Origin: a bacterium | Lineage (GTDB): Bacteria > Patescibacteriota > Minisyncoccia > Moranbacterales > UBA2206 | DNA: 8,230 nucleotides | Assembly (NCBI GenBank): GCA_021789395.1 | Contig: JAJYJP010000038.1 | Coordinates: forward strand, 1-8,230 | Reading direction: 5' to 3' | In this document: in pieces, positions 5,998 through 8,230 of the stretch | Layout of the letters: each line of letters opens with the position of its first letter | Numbering within the stretch: the first letter of the stretch is position 1 | Made by a program: the position numbers and the translations under genes | The notes under the pieces: generated by a model | Databases searched by the model: none | Told to the model about the DNA's origin: nothing | What the model saw: the letters and a program-made list of their open reading frames with translations, nothing else

Positions 5998-6948
5998 ATG
6001 AAAAACAAAATAAAAATAGTTTTAATTTCGCTGGCCTTGGTGTTTTTTGCGGTAGCGCCGAAATTTAGCCATGCGGACGGAATTGTCCCATGTGGAAATG
6101 GCGATGCGTCGACCGCGTGCACGCTGTGCGATTTGATCGTGGGCATCCATAACGTGGTGAAATTCGGTTTGGATTTAGTGACCGTGGCAGCCTTAGCCGG
6201 AATTTTCTTTGCGGGTGTCATGTATTTGATTTCGGCCGGCGATGAAAAAATGATGACCTCGGCCAAAAGTTTTTTGAAAGCCAGCATCATCGGTTTCGTG
6301 GTGGTCTTTGCTGGCTGGCTGATCGTGACGACGGTGATCTGGGTACTTGGAACAAAAAGCGATATGGGAATCGGAGTGTCTTCCTGGAATAATTTTACGT
6401 GCAATGATAAAAGTTCGGTAGGAACTCCTTCTCAAGTACAGACTCCTCAAACACAGACCTCCCAAACCGGCTTGATTGATTATCAAGGACCTGGATGCTG
6501 TACTGTCCCAGGATGGGCTAGTAATGATTGCACTTATGTCAATTCTCCGAGTGCTTGCACCGGCAAATTTTGGGGTAATATGCAATGCAAAGATGTAAGT
6601 GGATGTCCTGGTTATGTGGCTCCATCTCCAGACAATACGATGGGTTGGTGTTTTTACGCCGGAGCTGCAACTCAAACTTGTCAAAATATGACTAAATCTG
6701 CATGTGACAATGAGGCCGGTGCTTTTTATACGACCCAAAGCGAATGTACATCGAAATTGCCAGATCCTTGTCCTCATCTTCAAGATTATTCCGGTTGTCA
6801 ATCATCTACTGTATCCAAGGGATATTGCCTCCATAATGTTTGCCAGACTTGTAAAAAAACAGGAGCTACTTGCAGCAGCGCACTTAATGACGCGGAATGT
6901 TGCAGCAATGATTGTCAGTTCAGCTTAGGTCAGGATACTTGTAAATAA
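5998..6948 (+). CDS. VirB2/TrbC-like pilin protein with large Cys-rich outer domain
   Basis: A 316-residue exported membrane protein. A signal peptide (1-26, cleavage likely after S-H-A) is followed by a short outer segment with Cys32, Cys41 and Cys44 (PCG...CTLC), helix 1 (about 55-78), a cytoplasmic loop SAGDEKMMTSAK (79-90) and helix 2 (about 95-118). This is the layout of the Patescibacteria type IV secretion-type pilin family, related to VirB2/TrbC. Unlike ordinary members of about 100-130 residues, it continues for some 200 residues outside the membrane with 21 cysteines. Two similar modules (about 167-203 and 217-258; C-x9-C-x7/8-C-x9/13-C) are followed by a knottin-like end (Cys285, 292, 301, 302, 306, 315). 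The outer location would allow disulfides. Codon usage changes abruptly at about 6420, suggesting fusion. It lies 21 bases after the lipoprotein gene and 16 before the next pilin gene. The role in adhesion or surface display is inference. Confidence 0.85.
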   Translation: MKNKIKIVLISLALVFFAVAPKFSHADGIVPCGNGDASTACTLCDLIVGIHNVVKFGLDLVTVAALAGIFFAGVMYLISAGDEKMMTSAKSFLKASIIGFVVVFAGWLIVTTVIWVLGTKSDMGIGVSSWNNFTCNDKSSVGTPSQVQTPQTQTSQTGLIDYQGPGCCTVPGWASNDCTYVNSPSACTGKFWGNMQCKDVSGCPGYVAPSPDNTMGWCFYAGAATQTCQNMTKSACDNEAGAFYTTQSECTSKLPDPCPHLQDYSGCQSSTVSKGYCLHNVCQTCKKTGATCSSALNDAECCSNDCQFSLGQDTCK

Positions 6949-6964
6949 TTTTTAAATAATCAAA

Positions 6965-7999
6965 ATGAAAATAAAACAACTGTTTTGTTGTCATCACTCG
7001 CTTGGAAGTGAAAATAAATTTTTACTTCGCTCGCTTCGTTCGACAATAAAAAAAGAATTAATTTTTGGTTTAATAATCTTGTTTTCAAGTCTTCTTGTTT
7101 TTCATAAAGTTTCCGCCGCAAGTTCTGGACTTACACAAGGCCAATCATGTACCAGCAGCGCACAATGTTCCGGCAATGACAATTATTGCATTGCTGTTTA
7201 TCATGGAATGTATACGGAGATTAGCGATGTCCCGGCGGGGACAAGCGCCAGTGCTTGGTGCATGCCTTCGAGCGTCTTGACCGAGCAATCAACGTCAAAT
7301 AATGGCTCAGAAGGATCAGAGTGTTCAGACGCTTCCCAATGTACCGGCACCGACGATGATTGCATAGCGGTTGTTAATGGGAAATATGTCGAAGTCAATC
7401 AAGCGCCTGCCGGGAGCACTGGTTATTGCATGCCCACAAGTGTTCTGGTGGAACAAGCTTCTCAAGACACGGGAGAAACCACCACTACTTTTGCCAATCC
7501 TCTCGGTTTTGACACGATTCAGGGTGGACTGACTCTGCTGATAAACAATCTTCAAGGAATCGTGGCAACGATTGCCATCATATTTATCATTATTGGCGGA
7601 ATAATGTATATGCTGTCGGCCGGAGACGAAACGATGATCAAGCGCGCCAAGGCCACCTGGACCGGCGCGGTGATCGGATTGGCGATAATTTTTGCCGCTC
7701 CGGCGTTCCTGAAAGAGATCGGAGTGATTCTGGGAATCAACCAGACCAATTCCGCTGTGGCCGGTGCGCTGAGTTTGCAACAGATCGCGTTAAATGTTCT
7801 GGGTTTCTTATTTTCAATCGTCGGAATTATTGCTATAATTTCAATGATCATCGGCGGCGTGATTTATCTGACGGCTTATGGAGACGAAAAGAGGATCGAT
7901 ACGGCCAAGAAAATTCTGACTTCGTCGATTTTGGGAGTAGTGATCGTGTTTGCCGCATTGATTATTGTTAATCAGATCAGAACGTTGCTCGGCGGATAA
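6965..7999 (+). CDS. Double-pilin membrane protein with two N-terminal Cys repeats
   Basis: A 344-residue exported protein. The hydrophobic signal segment lies unusually late (about 32-47, LIFGLIILFSSLLVF; likely cleavage after V-S-A-A) because a 25-residue segment (5-29) precedes it. Two tandem Cys repeats follow at about 59-103 and 117-159. Each reads G-x-x-C-x5-C-x6-C-I-A-V and ends Y/W-C-M-P. Two pilin-like units come next: A (about 185-258, GGIMYMLSAGDETMIKRAK) and B (about 269-343, GGVIYLTAYGDEKRIDTAK). Each has two helices around a positively charged G-D-E...A-K loop, so four helices in all. With the signal removed, the Cys repeats are outside and both loops inside. Tandem duplication of the VirB2-like unit is not the usual form, which is one unit per protein. 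ATG 6965 has no Shine-Dalgarno. The gene is in an operon with the flanking pilin genes. Confidence 0.85.
   Translation: MKIKQLFCCHHSLGSENKFLLRSLRSTIKKELIFGLIILFSSLLVFHKVSAASSGLTQGQSCTSSAQCSGNDNYCIAVYHGMYTEISDVPAGTSASAWCMPSSVLTEQSTSNNGSEGSECSDASQCTGTDDDCIAVVNGKYVEVNQAPAGSTGYCMPTSVLVEQASQDTGETTTTFANPLGFDTIQGGLTLLINNLQGIVATIAIIFIIIGGIMYMLSAGDETMIKRAKATWTGAVIGLAIIFAAPAFLKEIGVILGINQTNSAVAGALSLQQIALNVLGFLFSIVGIIAIISMIIGGVIYLTAYGDEKRIDTAKKILTSSILGVVIVFAALIIVNQIRTLLGG
6983..7051. repeat. Palindromic insertion-like element in the signal-peptide region
   Basis: Outer arms TTTTGTTGTC (6983-6992) and GACAATAAAA (7042-7051) are inverted repeats with one mismatch. An inner hairpin pairs GAAGTGAAAA (7005-7014) with TTTTTACTTC (7019-7028) around TAAA, also with one mismatch; both mismatches are G-U pairs in RNA. 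CTCGCTT occurs twice (6997-7003, 7030-7036). The direct repeat AATAAAA occurs at 6970-6976 and 7045-7051, exactly 75 bases (25 codons) apart, as expected for an in-frame insertion with target duplication. No transposase is encoded. Confidence 0.5.
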
Positions 8000-8030
8000 T
8001 TGATTTATTTCGCAAAATAAAAATTTAATT

Positions 8031-8040
8031 GAGAGGAGGT
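8031..8040 (+). promoter_or_regulatory. Strong Shine-Dalgarno for the last pilin gene
   Basis: GAGAGGAGGT contains AGGAGG at 8034-8039, six bases before the ATG at 8046. It is the only consensus-strength ribosome-binding site in the rightward cluster. The upstream genes in the cluster start after A/T-rich sequence with none, so this gene is probably translated much more strongly, as expected for a major structural subunit. Confidence 0.8.
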
Positions 8041-8045
8041 GTCTT

Positions 8046-8230
8046 ATGAAAAAAGTAAAAGCCATTGTATCAGCTGTTTCGGTCGCGCTCATGACGACTC
8101 CAATTTTAGCTTTCGCCCAATTTGAGCCTAATGCTGGCGGCGGAACCAATCTTCCTTCCGGGAGCATTTTCGATATTATTCAAAATATTATGAACTGGCT
8201 TCTGGGATTGGTTGCGATTGTCGGCGTTAT
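8046..8230 (+). CDS. Single-domain VirB2/TrbC-like pilin precursor (3' end beyond window)
   Basis: The visible 61 codons encode a Sec signal peptide (MKKVKAIVSAVSVALMTTPI, probable cleavage after A-F-A, residues 22-24), a short outer segment (QFEPNAGGGTNLPSG) and the start of an amphipathic/hydrophobic helix (FDIIQNIMNWLLGLVAIVGV). This matches the N-terminal half of the small pilin family seen in Patescibacteria, the same type as the units in the two upstream genes but without Cys additions. The G-D-E loop and second helix would lie past the window edge. ATG 8046 is firmly set by the strong Shine-Dalgarno. It follows the double-pilin gene by 46 bases and probably encodes the abundant basic subunit of whatever structure these genes build. 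Confidence 0.8.
   Translation, partial: MKKVKAIVSAVSVALMTTPILAFAQFEPNAGGGTNLPSGSIFDIIQNIMNWLLGLVAIVGV

Noticed and set aside
7325..7780. 151-codon open frame on the minus strand inside the double-pilin gene
   Set aside because: It is antisense to the clear pilin units and Cys repeats, with no domain or start signal. It is a shadow of the real gene.
8004..8021. AT-only hairpin TTTATTT-CGCA-AAATAAA between the last two pilin genes
   Set aside because: It has no G-C pairs in the stem and no following U-tract, so it would be a poor terminator. The genes are more likely co-transcribed.
1..8230. CRISPR array, tRNA, rRNA, transposase gene or UGA-to-glycine recoding
   Set aside because: No regularly spaced repeats, tRNA-like cloverleaf, ribosomal RNA stretch or transposase motif was found. 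All genes close with ordinary stops and none needs UGA read as an amino acid.

Overview
The window most likely comes from a Patescibacteria (Candidate Phyla Radiation) genome of the Parcubacteria/Falkowbacteria kind. The main reason is a run of three genes encoding small VirB2/TrbC-like pilin domains of the type common in that group (two membrane helices around a G-D-E...A-K loop, preceded in one gene by P-C-G...C-T-L-C). The lineage is inferred from gene content only. All coding regions read through with the standard bacterial code, and nothing suggests UGA recoding.

Layout. At the left edge, on the minus strand, lie the first 36 codons of a XerC/XerD-type tyrosine recombinase. A 294-base divergent intergenic region holds a good sigma-70-type promoter (TTGACA, 17 bases, TATATT) for a plus-strand gene encoding a membrane-anchored cell-wall protein with two LysM domains and a CHAP peptidase. 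The reading frame of that gene clearly extends about 62 codons upstream of its first conventional start (GTG at 590) and includes the membrane segment, but it has no ATG, GTG or TTG in frame. An AUU start at 404 or a one-base frameshift after the ATG at 388 would explain this. The gene converges on a full-length UvrD/PcrA helicase gene on the minus strand, and one perfect 12-bp hairpin between the two stop codons can serve as terminator for both.

From about 3850 everything is on the plus strand and closely spaced (gaps of 35, 21, 16 and 46 bases), suggesting one transcription unit. It encodes a class I SAM-dependent methyltransferase, an extracellular solute-binding lipoprotein, a pilin-like protein with a large Cys-rich outer domain, a protein with two Cys-rich repeats followed by two pilin domains, and the start of a simple single-domain pilin precursor that runs off the right edge.

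The last four products are all exported. The predicted topology puts every Cys-rich segment outside the membrane and the G-D-E/A-K loops inside. The most interesting idea is that this operon encodes a surface structure of pilin-like subunits in simple, decorated and duplicated forms, with a lipoprotein partner. The Cys-rich tail of the first pilin ends in a knottin-like cysteine pattern and has codon usage sharply different from its pilin half, which suggests domain acquisition. The double-pilin gene carries a 75-base in-frame segment in its signal-peptide region, with inverted repeats, that looks like a small palindromic insertion.
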